DNA from: JAYRWN01 sp041917975
Lineage (GTDB): Bacteria > Bacteroidota > Bacteroidia > Chitinophagales > Saprospiraceae
Direction: 5' to 3'
DNA length: 22,174 nucleotides
NCBI GenBank assembly: GCA_041917975.1
Contig: JAYRWN010000155.1
Coordinates: 1 to 22,174, forward strand
Shown: positions 1 to 7,606 of the stretch, in pieces
How positions within the stretch are numbered: the stretch's first letter is position 1
Layout of the letters: every line of letters begins with the position of its first letter
The notes under the pieces: generated by a model
The model's input: only the letters and a program-made list of their open reading frames with translations
Databases searched by the model: none
Told to the model about the DNA's origin: nothing
Program-made: the position numbers and the translations under genes

Positions 1-2508
1 AACCATTGAGCCGGCTTTTTGACCATTAATCAATACTGTAACCTGACTGGAGAATTTGGTTTCATCCGTCATTGGGTAAGCATTCGGATTTTTACTTGGC
101 TCCACCTGACCACCCAGCATATAGTTCACGTTTTGTAGGGTGGCCCCATCACGATCTTTGGCAAACAACTCTTTAGCACTAACCTCTGCCAAAAAATAAG
201 CTTCTTTCATCCGGGCCAGATTGAGGGTTTTGGGAACAGGTATGCGGTACTCAAAGTAACCTTGCCCGGCCCCGTTTACTTTTTTACCATCCAGCACCGA
301 CCAGTGTTTTACCGACCAGTGTTGCGCAAAAACCGCAGCTGGTGCTTGGTCGAGAATAATCGTGTGATCCGGAGGAGTTCCCTTCTCCACTTCAAAGATC
401 ATAAAATTATGATGCAGAGGCTGTCCGGAAGCAGAAGTAAGGGTTAAGGACAAATAGGCTACCGCTTTTTCATCCGGCATAGTTACCGATAGCGGCTCCA
501 AGGGTTTATGTTGCCAGGGCTGATAGGGCACCTGACGGGTCTGTTCCAGCCAGGTTTTTGTTTCTCCGGTATGGGTGATTCCGGATAATTTTATTTTTAA
601 AGACAACAGCTGTCCCACATCTTGACGGTCGGTCATGAAGGAGGAGTATAGAGGTACTTCCTGTGTGCTGCCGGCGGGGACTGTGCGGGCGATTTCGTTT
701 CCGGTAGAAAGGTAAAATGGTGAATGAAAATCATTTAGAGTCATTCCCGGGACAAGTTCACCTACCCCGGTTTCTTTTTCACTTCGATCGTAACGCCAAT
801 AACCGTTCCATTCATTAATGACGTCGTGGTGCTCAGTGTACAACCACCCAGCCACCTGAGGGTATTTTCTGAATGTATTGATCATGCGGTGATAATCCCA
901 ACTCCAGTCTACATCCCCGGAACTGCCTTCATAACCCCACACATTTCCACATTCTGAGTTAATATTAGGTTGCCGGCCTTGTTTAAACCCAGTTTCAAAG
1001 TGAAATTGACTACCGGGAAAATTATTTTTAACTACGTTGGCCAAATGCTCTTCCCACATCCAGCCCGGTAAATATTCATGCCAGGAATAAATATCCGTTT
1101 CGGTATGACCCCGGCCACAACAGATGGAATTATCCTCCACCAATCGCGTTCCATCCAGGGATTTAGCCAGGTAATACATAGAAGCTACCCAGTGCTGAGT
1201 GGCTGGCAAATATTTATGCTCAGTTTTACCTTCCTGGTTTTCTAATTTGGTGGTCAATCCCCATGTTTCATTAAAGACGACCCAGGAGAAGATGGAAGGA
1301 TGGTTATAGTCGCGACTGATCATTGCACGCAGGGTGGTTTCTGACTCCCGCCGCATGTCTTCGTCCGGTTCACCCCAACTGTTGGGTAAGTCTGCCATGA
1401 CCAAAAGACCCAATTTATCAGCCCAGTATAATTTTCGTGGAAGTTCCGGTTTGATGTGGGTGCGGATACCATTTAAGCCAATGCTTTTACTGCGCAGGAT
1501 TTCCTCTTTCATGAATTGATCAGAAGGGAACGTATAATACCCTTCCGGGTGATAACATTGGTCCAAAGCCAATTGAAGGTAAACGGGTTTATTGTTTAAA
1601 GCGATGTAAGGGATCGTTGAGCCGGGTAAATCAACCACGCTGATTTTACGCATACCGAAATAGGTCTGCACCTGATCTTGTCCCCAATGGGCACCGACAT
1701 CATAAAGGTGAGGATCCGCCAGGGACCATAAACGAGCATTAGGGACATCAACATCAAAGGAGTAGGTGGTCTTGCCCGCAGGGATATCCTGAGTGACGGT
1801 CTGAAGACCAGCAATATTCAAGGACAGACTGGATTTTGAAGGTGTACTAGCAGAAAAATAAGCGGTAACACGGACCGTGCCTGTCTCTATATCTGGTGTA
1901 AAATGTAGATGTTCCAAATAAGCGGCGGGTCTCGCTTCCAAATAAACCGTTTGCCATATGCCACGCGCGTTACCATATCCTTGCTTCCCATAAAGCGTGA
2001 AATCACGTCTTACATCATCGGCGCGAAGGGTAAGTTGATATTTTTTGCCTGAAATGGCTTGGGGAGTAAGTTCAAATTCAAAAGGCATGTACCCACCTTG
2101 GTGTGTTCCCAAAGGGCGGCCGTTGATCCAGGCAGATGTTTCCCAATCGGATGCTCCGATCACTAAAAAGACGCGCATACCTTGCCAGGCAATTGGAAGG
2201 TCTATGCTCCGGGAATACCAGGCGATGTTCGCCGAATCAGGCACTCCGGACAACGGAGAGCCCCAGGGGAACGGAACCATAATCTGCCGGTCATAAGCGG
2301 ATAAAGGTGCAGCAGGCCAATTTTGCTGTAGCCCAAGATCTTTGGGGTCAAACCGGAAAGCCCATGGGCCGTTAAGATTCATCCACGTTGACCGTTGAAA
2401 ATCGGGGCGTGGGTGTTCCTGCAAAGGAATAGTTTGGGCTGGCAGGGTAAACAAAATCAGCATAAAACACAAAGACCAAAATATCTGTCTCATCTTCATC
2501 CTTTTCAT
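1..2508 (-). CDS. Glycoside hydrolase family 2 protein (secreted; 3' end missing at window edge)
   Basis: Exo-acting beta-glycosidase of family GH2 (beta-galactosidase/beta-glucuronidase type), exported to the periplasm or cell surface. The reading frame is open from 2508 to base 1, giving 836 codons without a stop; the C-terminus lies outside the window. A signal peptide follows the start (KR-rich start, hydrophobic stretch, probable cleavage after LPAQ). Then come a jelly-roll sugar-binding domain (about 35-190, with MNLNGPWAFRFD), an Ig-like domain (about 195-300) and the TIM barrel (about 300-560). The acid/base is Glu414 in WVVFNETWG; the nucleophile is probably Glu519 in NINSECGN. A further C-terminal beta region follows. 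In-frame ATGs at 2508, 2499 and 2493 all keep the signal peptide; 2508 is the longest. Transcribed divergently from the receptor gene at 2745. The exact substrate cannot be read from the sequence. Confidence 0.9.
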   Translation of the reverse strand, partial: MKRMKMRQIFWSLCFMLILFTLPAQTIPLQEHPRPDFQRSTWMNLNGPWAFRFDPKDLGLQQNWPAAPLSAYDRQIMVPFPWGSPLSGVPDSANIAWYSRSIDLPIAWQGMRVFLVIGASDWETSAWINGRPLGTHQGGYMPFEFELTPQAISGKKYQLTLRADDVRRDFTLYGKQGYGNARGIWQTVYLEARPAAYLEHLHFTPDIETGTVRVTAYFSASTPSKSSLSLNIAGLQTVTQDIPAGKTTYSFDVDVPNARLWSLADPHLYDVGAHWGQDQVQTYFGMRKISVVDLPGSTIPYIALNNKPVYLQLALDQCYHPEGYYTFPSDQFMKEEILRSKSIGLNGIRTHIKPELPRKLYWADKLGLLVMADLPNSWGEPDEDMRRESETTLRAMISRDYNHPSIFSWVVFNETWGLTTKLENQEGKTEHKYLPATQHWVASMYYLAKSLDGTRLVEDNSICCGRGHTETDIYSWHEYLPGWMWEEHLANVVKNNFPGSQFHFETGFKQGRQPNINSECGNVWGYEGSSGDVDWSWDYHRMINTFRKYPQVAGWLYTEHHDVINEWNGYWRYDRSEKETGVGELVPGMTLNDFHSPFYLSTGNEIARTVPAGSTQEVPLYSSFMTDRQDVGQLLSLKIKLSGITHTGETKTWLEQTRQVPYQPWQHKPLEPLSVTMPDEKAVAYLSLTLTSASGQPLHHNFMIFEVEKGTPPDHTIILDQAPAAVFAQHWSVKHWSVLDGKKVNGAGQGYFEYRIPVPKTLNLARMKEAYFLAEVSAKELFAKDRDGATLQNVNYMLGGQVEPSKNPNAYPMTDETKFSSQVTVLINGQKAGSMV

Positions 2509-2524
2509 TATTTAAAACTGGCTT

Positions 2525-2554
2525 TGAAAATAAGTAAGAAAGTCCTACAGCCAA
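2525..2554 (-). promoter_or_regulatory. Possible Bacteroidota-type promoter for the GH2 gene
   Basis: On the minus strand TTG (2554-2552) is followed after 19 nt by TATTTTCA (2532-2525). The Bacteroidota consensus is TTG-N19-21-TAnnTTTG; spacing fits but the -7 box has two mismatches. It would give a short leader to the start at 2508. Confidence 0.25.
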
Positions 2555-2663
2555 GAAAAAATAAATAAACAAGCAAGTAGACCGCAGTTTTCCCGGTCTT
2601 AAATAAATGTTAACATCAGCCGGATAACCACCTTTCGTCTCCAAACTTTACTAAATGGTCTAT

Positions 2664-2700
2664 TTGAGCCTCACGGCACTTAAATATATATGCACCTTTG
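2664..2700 (+). promoter_or_regulatory. Candidate promoter of the TonB-dependent receptor gene
   Basis: TTG (2664-2666), an 18-nt spacer and TATATATG (2685-2692), one mismatch from the Bacteroidota -7 box TAnnTTTG. A second near match, CACCTTTG, lies at 2693-2700. Either leaves an AT-rich leader of about 40-50 nt before the ATG at 2745. Confidence 0.35.
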
Positions 2701-2744
2701 ATCCCGAAAAACAACTAATCTTTTAGTTTATAAACCTTATTCTA

Positions 2745-5405
2745 ATGAAATCAAATTTTTTGCGGTGGATGTTAATGATTCTGATGTTTTTGATAAGCAC
2801 CACCCTTTTTATGGCTCAAAGACCAACTGGAACGCCTGCAACCGGAGCGCCTGCCGGAAACCCTGGTGCTAACATGCCCAAGGGGCGGATGTATGGCAAA
2901 ATAGTGGATGATAAAGGACGGGGTATCGCCTATGCCACGATCCAGCTCATGGGCAAACAGTTTGACCAGGCCACCAAAAAAATGACCGAAGGCTTAATCA
3001 CCGGCGCCATAACCGAAGAAAATGGTGATTTTAGTCTCGAAGAAATCCCCGCTATGGGAGAATTTACTCTTAAAGTAACTTTTATTGGCTATGCGGAAAT
3101 AGATAAAAAAGTAAGTTTTGGCCTTGCTATGCCCGCACAGGGTCAGGCAGGACAACGACCGGATTTTGCCGCCATGGCCAGTAAACTGGATAAAGATCTC
3201 GGCAACATTACCCTGGAATTAGCTGCTACCACTTTAGAGACGGTAACTGTGATAGGAGAAGCTCCGCCGGTGGAATTATCCCTGGATAAAAAAATATACC
3301 GGGTGGACAAATTAGGCACAGCAGTGGGAGGAACAGCTGAAGATGCCTTAAAAGTTGTTCCCTCATTATCAGTGGACATAGAAGGTAATCTTACCCTGCG
3401 TAATGCTTCTCCCCAGGTCTTCATCGATGGTCGGCCAACGACCTTATCCCTGAGTCAAATACCTTCGGAATCCATTGAATCTGTCGAGGTTATCACCAAC
3501 CCTTCGGCGAAGTATGACGCCTCCGGAGGGCAAGCCGGTATCGTAAATATCGTCTTGAAAAAAGACAAGCGCATCGGTTATAACGGCAATGTCAGAGTGG
3601 GTGGAGATTCGCAAGGCGGAATAAATTTAGGCGGCGATATTAACGCCCGCGAAGGGAAAATAAACCTTTTTTTAAGTGGAAACTTTAACCAACGCCGGGG
3701 ACTATTTGAAGGTATTACCGATCGCCAAAATTTATTCGGTGAGCCACTGACTAATTTGTATCAAACATCGGAAAGTAAAATGCGCGGCAACTTTAAAATG
3801 GCTCGCGGCGGATTTGACTGGTTCATCGATAATCGCAATACCCTGACCATCACAGGCAACATAATGCAAGGCAAATTTAGTCCGACCGACTTGTTAACGA
3901 CCACCACGGACTATTTAACCAGCAGTAATACGATTGATTACAGCCTGTTATCATTGCGTACTTCTGAGAATTCACGGATGTTCCAAAATGCGGGTACTTC
4001 ACTGTTGTTTAAACACAACTTCCCCAAAGCCGGTCGTGAACTGACTGCCGATATAAATTTCAGTAAGATGAAAAACAGTGGGTTCGGCGACTATGTCACC
4101 AGCTATGTTGGTAATGAAGGAACCTCCATGGACCGTCAAGAGTCTTCTGGGGGAGCTACTTTCCTGACAGCCCAGACAGATTTCGTCAATCCCATAAATG
4201 ATAAAATGAAATTTGAAGCGGGGGCCAGGGCGGCTTTACGCAACAATGTAAATAACTTAACTTCTTCACTATTTGACGCGGCATTCAATCAGTGGGTGAT
4301 CGTACCTTCTTTCGCCAGTAAATATAACTTTGAGGACAATGTTTTTGCGGCCTATGGTACCTTTAGTCATGAAATGCCTAAATGGAGTTATCAGTTAGGG
4401 TTGAGGGCCGAAAGCAGCACCTATCAGGGGGAGCTGCCCGAGTCCAGTTCAGTATTTGAAAACAACTATCCGTTGAGTTTATTCCCCAGCATATTCCTCA
4501 CCCGTAAGATCAATCAAGAGGACAATTTGCAACTATCCTATACCCGCAAGGTTAATCGGCCAAATTTTTTCCAGTTGATGCCGTTTACGGATTTTGCCGA
4601 TTCCATCAACCTGAGACGTGGTAATCCGGACTTAAGACCTGAATTCACTAACTCTTTGGAGTTAACTTATCAGAATGCAATGCCTAAAGGGCACAACCTG
4701 TTGATATCAGCTTATTATAAATCGGCCAATGATCTCATTACGTCATACCAAATTCCGGAAAAAGATCCTTTTGGTCGGGATGTGATTGTAACGACATTCA
4801 CCAATGCTAATCGCAGCCAGGCTTACGGTATGGAATTTACTTTAAAGAACCCGGTGACAAAATGGCTGGATTTTACCACCAATGTCAACCTGTATAACTC
4901 TAAAATAGACGCAAGTAATGTAGAAGAAAACTTAACCAATGAGCAGTTTACCTATTTTCTTAAAGAAAACATCACGGTAAAATTGCCGGCAGCGATGACC
5001 TTACAAGTTTCCTCCGAATACCGCAGCCGGGCAGGATTTACGCCTTCCAGCGGTGGCGGTGGACGATTTGGTGGGGGTGGACCGCAGGGTGGGGGTGGAC
5101 CACATGGTGGGCCTTCCAGTTCTGCGCAAGGGTATTCCATACCGGTCTTTTTTACAGATGTGGCCTTACGTAAAAATTTCTTAAAAAATAAATTTTCGGT
5201 CACCGTGAGTGTTCAGGATATTTTTGCCACTCGCCGTATGGGCACCCATTCCGAGTCCATCCTTTTTATTCAGGATTCTGAGCGGTTTATGCAACCCCAG
5301 CAGGTTAGGTTAAACGTATTCTATCGTTTTGGAAAGATGGATACCACCTTGTTCAAACGCAAAAACACCAATACCAACTCTGACGGTATGGACATGATCC
5401 AATAA
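2745..5405 (+). CDS. TonB-dependent receptor, OMP_b-brl_3 family outer-membrane beta-barrel protein
   Basis: Outer-membrane barrel (886 aa) of the TonB-dependent receptor superfamily, expected to import an unknown ligand or to have a structural role. A signal peptide (1-25) is followed by a Pro/Gly/Ala-rich linker (about 26-45), a carboxypeptidase-regulatory-like domain (about 47-125, with GRMYGKIVDDKGRGIAYATI) and a plug (about 165-275, with QVFIDGRPTTL, ESVEVITNPSAKYDASG and GIVNIVLKK). The barrel ends at the aromatic strand NVFYRFGKM, followed by a polar tail of about 20 residues. Residues 770-789 form a Gly-rich extracellular-loop-like repeat encoded by 18-bp tandem units. There is no SusD-like partner nearby, so this is an orphan receptor rather than a classic SusC. 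The ATG at 2745 has no alternative that keeps the signal peptide. A strong terminator follows at 5456. Confidence 0.9.
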   Translation: MKSNFLRWMLMILMFLISTTLFMAQRPTGTPATGAPAGNPGANMPKGRMYGKIVDDKGRGIAYATIQLMGKQFDQATKKMTEGLITGAITEENGDFSLEEIPAMGEFTLKVTFIGYAEIDKKVSFGLAMPAQGQAGQRPDFAAMASKLDKDLGNITLELAATTLETVTVIGEAPPVELSLDKKIYRVDKLGTAVGGTAEDALKVVPSLSVDIEGNLTLRNASPQVFIDGRPTTLSLSQIPSESIESVEVITNPSAKYDASGGQAGIVNIVLKKDKRIGYNGNVRVGGDSQGGINLGGDINAREGKINLFLSGNFNQRRGLFEGITDRQNLFGEPLTNLYQTSESKMRGNFKMARGGFDWFIDNRNTLTITGNIMQGKFSPTDLLTTTTDYLTSSNTIDYSLLSLRTSENSRMFQNAGTSLLFKHNFPKAGRELTADINFSKMKNSGFGDYVTSYVGNEGTSMDRQESSGGATFLTAQTDFVNPINDKMKFEAGARAALRNNVNNLTSSLFDAAFNQWVIVPSFASKYNFEDNVFAAYGTFSHEMPKWSYQLGLRAESSTYQGELPESSSVFENNYPLSLFPSIFLTRKINQEDNLQLSYTRKVNRPNFFQLMPFTDFADSINLRRGNPDLRPEFTNSLELTYQNAMPKGHNLLISAYYKSANDLITSYQIPEKDPFGRDVIVTTFTNANRSQAYGMEFTLKNPVTKWLDFTTNVNLYNSKIDASNVEENLTNEQFTYFLKENITVKLPAAMTLQVSSEYRSRAGFTPSSGGGGRFGGGGPQGGGGPHGGPSSSAQGYSIPVFFTDVALRKNFLKNKFSVTVSVQDIFATRRMGTHSESILFIQDSERFMQPQQVRLNVFYRFGKMDTTLFKRKNTNTNSDGMDMIQ
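5052..5111 (+). repeat. 18-bp tandem repeat encoding a GGGGxx loop inside the receptor
   Basis: Three imperfect 18-bp units at 5052-5069, 5070-5087 and 5088-5105, plus six bases of a fourth. Each unit begins GGTGG(C/G)GGTGGAC and encodes GGGGRF, GGGGPQ or GGGGPH, followed by GGP. The repeat length is a multiple of 3, so copy-number change would keep the frame. Confidence 0.75.
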
Positions 5406-5455
5406 AATATGCCCAGCTTACGTAGTTTATGTAGTTGATTTTTAATACCTATCAA

Positions 5456-5486
5456 GGCGCTCACCTTAAAAATGAGCGCCGTTTTT
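5456..5486 (+). terminator. Rho-independent terminator after the receptor gene
   Basis: Perfect 8-bp stem GGCGCTCA (5456-5463) / TGAGCGCC (5473-5480) with a 9-nt A-rich loop, followed by GTTTTT. It ends the receptor transcript and separates it from the hydrolase gene. A spurious ATG at 5472 lies inside the hairpin. Confidence 0.85.
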
Positions 5487-5519
5487 AATTTACTAACTGA
5501 ACAAATCTTATTTTCAAGC

Positions 5520-6290
5520 ATGAAATATAGCTGGATCTTATTTTTAATATTTACCCTGCCAGGCTGGGGGCAGGAGTTATATGAGCAGAGGGCGTTTAAT
5601 GCCACTAATGGACATACTTTAAATTATCGCATTTTATTACCAGAAGATTATAATCAGGATAAGAAGTACCCATTAGTGTTATTCCTGCATGGTGCTGGTG
5701 AAAGGGGAAATGACAATGAAAAACAATTGATCCACGGATCCAGCATGTTTTTAGATCCAGTATTTAGAAATCAGCATAAAGCGATGGTGATTTTTCCACA
5801 ATGTCCGGAAAACTCCTATTGGGCGTCCATGTCAATAGACCGTACCGCTTATCCTATAAAAACAGACTTCATTTATCCCGCCCAAATGACTCCACCCTTA
5901 GAGTCAGCCTTGGATCTGGTACAACACCTGGTCCGGGATAAACATGTGGACCCCAAGAGACTATATATCATGGGTTTATCCATGGGTGCTATGGGAACGC
6001 TGGAGGCTCTATATCGCCGGCCAAAACTATTTGCAGCAGCTATTCCTATCTGTGGCGGTGGAAATGTGGATTTAGCTAAAAAATACGCAAGAAAGTTGCC
6101 ACTTTGGTTGTTCCATGGTGATGCGGATGCGGTGGTGCCGGTGGATTTCTCCAGGGCATTATATCAGCGATTGACTAGCTTAAAGGCAACAGTTAGGTAC
6201 ACCGAGTATCCGGGAGTTAACCACAACAGTTGGGATAAGGCATTTGCCGAGCCCGAACTGCTTTCCTGGCTATTTAATCAACAAAAATAA
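5520..6290 (+). CDS. Secreted alpha/beta hydrolase, predicted esterase/peptidase (prolyl-oligopeptidase-like)
   Basis: Serine hydrolase of the dienelactone-hydrolase/COG4099 'predicted peptidase' type, 256 aa, exported by an N-terminal signal peptide (MKYSWILFLIFTLPGWGQ). The oxyanion region is LFLHGAGERGND. The nucleophile is Ser154 in GLSMG, the acid is probably Asp203 in HGDADAVVP, and the base is His235 in VNHNSW. The frame is open back to an ATG at 5472, but that codon sits inside the upstream terminator hairpin and would bury the signal peptide, so 5520 is preferred. It ends only 2 nt before the TTG start of the antiporter gene, so all three genes to 8358 are probably one transcript. 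The substrate is unknown; family members act on esters or short peptides. Whether it belongs functionally with the arginine-related genes is inference. Confidence 0.85.
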   Translation: MKYSWILFLIFTLPGWGQELYEQRAFNATNGHTLNYRILLPEDYNQDKKYPLVLFLHGAGERGNDNEKQLIHGSSMFLDPVFRNQHKAMVIFPQCPENSYWASMSIDRTAYPIKTDFIYPAQMTPPLESALDLVQHLVRDKHVDPKRLYIMGLSMGAMGTLEALYRRPKLFAAAIPICGGGNVDLAKKYARKLPLWLFHGDADAVVPVDFSRALYQRLTSLKATVRYTEYPGVNHNSWDKAFAEPELLSWLFNQQK

Positions 6291-6292
6291 TC

Positions 6293-7606
6293 TTGACTGA
6301 CAGCCGGGCTTTCCGACCCCCAACCCATAAAATAGGGTTCTGGCACGCGACCGCTTTGGTGGCGGGCAATATGATTGGATCGGGTATATTTTTATTGCCG
6401 GCCTCACTAGCTATTTATGGGCAATTCAGCCTGATCGGCTGGTTAATATCATCGGTTGGGGCTATACTTCTAGCCATTACCTTTGCCCGGCTTAGTCTAT
6501 GGAAACCATTAGCCGGAGGACCATATGCCTATACCAGGGAGGCTTTTGGACCATTTGCCGGCTTTATGGTAGCTTGGGGCTATTGGATCTCGATTTGCGT
6601 AGGCAATGTGGCCATTGCTTCAGCAGCTGTTTCGAATTTATCCGTATTCATTACGCCGCTGAACTCACACAACGGCCTGGCCTTAACTGCTTGTTTGATC
6701 ATCATTTGGAGCATTACTTTTTTGAATATCCGGGGAGTAAAAGAAGCGGCTAATTTTCAATTGATGACTCTGGTGCTCCGCCTGGTCCCCATTCTTTTGA
6801 TTGGCACGGTAGGCTATTTATATTTTGATAGGACCAATCTGGAGGTGAGCCTGGCTCCTAACCAAAACATATGGCAAGTAGCCTTACAAACGGCGGCCTT
6901 AACCCTTTGGTCGTTTTTAGGCCTGGAGTCTGCGACAATCCCAGCCAACCACCTGGATAACCCAACTAAAAACATCCCACGTGCCACACTTACCGGTACA
7001 CTTTTGTCAGCGATAATATTTATCAGTACCTGTACTGCCGTGATGGGTATGATACCTAAAGAAGTTATGGTGTCCACGCATTCGCCATTCGCAGACGCGG
7101 CCCGCCAAGTGTGGGGATCCACAGGATATTATCTCATAGCCTTTGCAGCAACGGTTTCCTGCATTGGGGCTCTGAACGGGTGGGTGTTGTTACAAGGCCA
7201 GGTGCCTCAGGCCATTGCCCAAAATCGTTTATTTCCCGCCATTTTTGCCAGAATCAATGCCGCAGGGTCACCCGCTCATGGCTTGATTATATCTAGCCTT
7301 TTAGTAACCCTTCTGGCTATCATTAGTTACTCCCAAAGCCTTCAGCGTCTTTTTGATCAAATGATCCTGTTAGCCACCCTGGCTGTTCTGATCCCCTACT
7401 TGTTCAGCGCCATGGCCGAGATATTTATCCGTTACAAACACGGGAAATCCATTAGCATAAAGTTGTGGCTGCTGACTATTGGATCTTTGGTTTTTTCTCT
7501 TGCAGCCATTGTAGGTACGGGGTGGTCCTCTATCGCCTACGGATCGTTTTTATACCTGCTGGGGATACCATTTTATCTTTGGACGTTGAAAAATAAAAAA
7601 CCATGA
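6293..7606 (+). CDS. AdiC-like amino-acid/polyamine antiporter (APC superfamily)
   Basis: Inner-membrane transporter of 437 aa with about 12 hydrophobic segments, closely resembling the arginine/agmatine antiporter AdiC along its length. The unwound TM1 motif is GNMIGSGIFLLPA. Residues matching the AdiC substrate and gate positions are all present at a constant +4 offset: Asn26 (N22), Ser30 (S26), Tyr97 (Y93), Asn105 (N101), Trp206 (W202), Glu212 (E208) and Trp297 (W293). This points to a guanidinium-bearing substrate such as arginine, methylarginine or citrulline. No ATG precedes TM1. The frame is closed upstream at 6275, leaving TTG at 6293, 2 nt after the hydrolase stop, as the likely start. 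The last 4 nt (ATGA) overlap the DDAH start, indicating translational coupling. There is no arginine decarboxylase nearby, so a classical acid-resistance role is unlikely. Confidence 0.88.
   Translation: MTDSRAFRPPTHKIGFWHATALVAGNMIGSGIFLLPASLAIYGQFSLIGWLISSVGAILLAITFARLSLWKPLAGGPYAYTREAFGPFAGFMVAWGYWISICVGNVAIASAAVSNLSVFITPLNSHNGLALTACLIIIWSITFLNIRGVKEAANFQLMTLVLRLVPILLIGTVGYLYFDRTNLEVSLAPNQNIWQVALQTAALTLWSFLGLESATIPANHLDNPTKNIPRATLTGTLLSAIIFISTCTAVMGMIPKEVMVSTHSPFADAARQVWGSTGYYLIAFAATVSCIGALNGWVLLQGQVPQAIAQNRLFPAIFARINAAGSPAHGLIISSLLVTLLAIISYSQSLQRLFDQMILLATLAVLIPYLFSAMAEIFIRYKHGKSISIKLWLLTIGSLVFSLAAIVGTGWSSIAYGSFLYLLGIPFYLWTLKNKKP

Larger units (their letters stand above)
2509..2744. other. 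Divergent intergenic region (236 bp)
   Basis: AT-rich gap between the divergent GH2 and receptor genes. It carries a small inverted repeat, AGACCG (2579-2584) and CGGTCT (2594-2599) with a 9-nt spacer, that could be an operator or a chance hairpin. I see no conserved small ORF or RNA gene in it; an ORF at 2372-2644 on the minus strand is out of frame with the GH2 gene and has no recognisable content. Confidence 0.4.

Noticed and set aside
2579..2599. Inverted repeat as a terminator or riboswitch
   Set aside because: Only a 6-bp stem, no T-tract in either direction that fits, and no riboswitch-like conserved core seen.
5472..5519. Upstream ATG giving a longer hydrolase
   Set aside because: The codon is inside a strong terminator hairpin and the extension would precede and hide a good signal peptide.
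6814..7122. 102-aa ORF on the minus strand
   Set aside because: Shadow of the AdiC-like antiporter, whose conserved residues explain the sequence.
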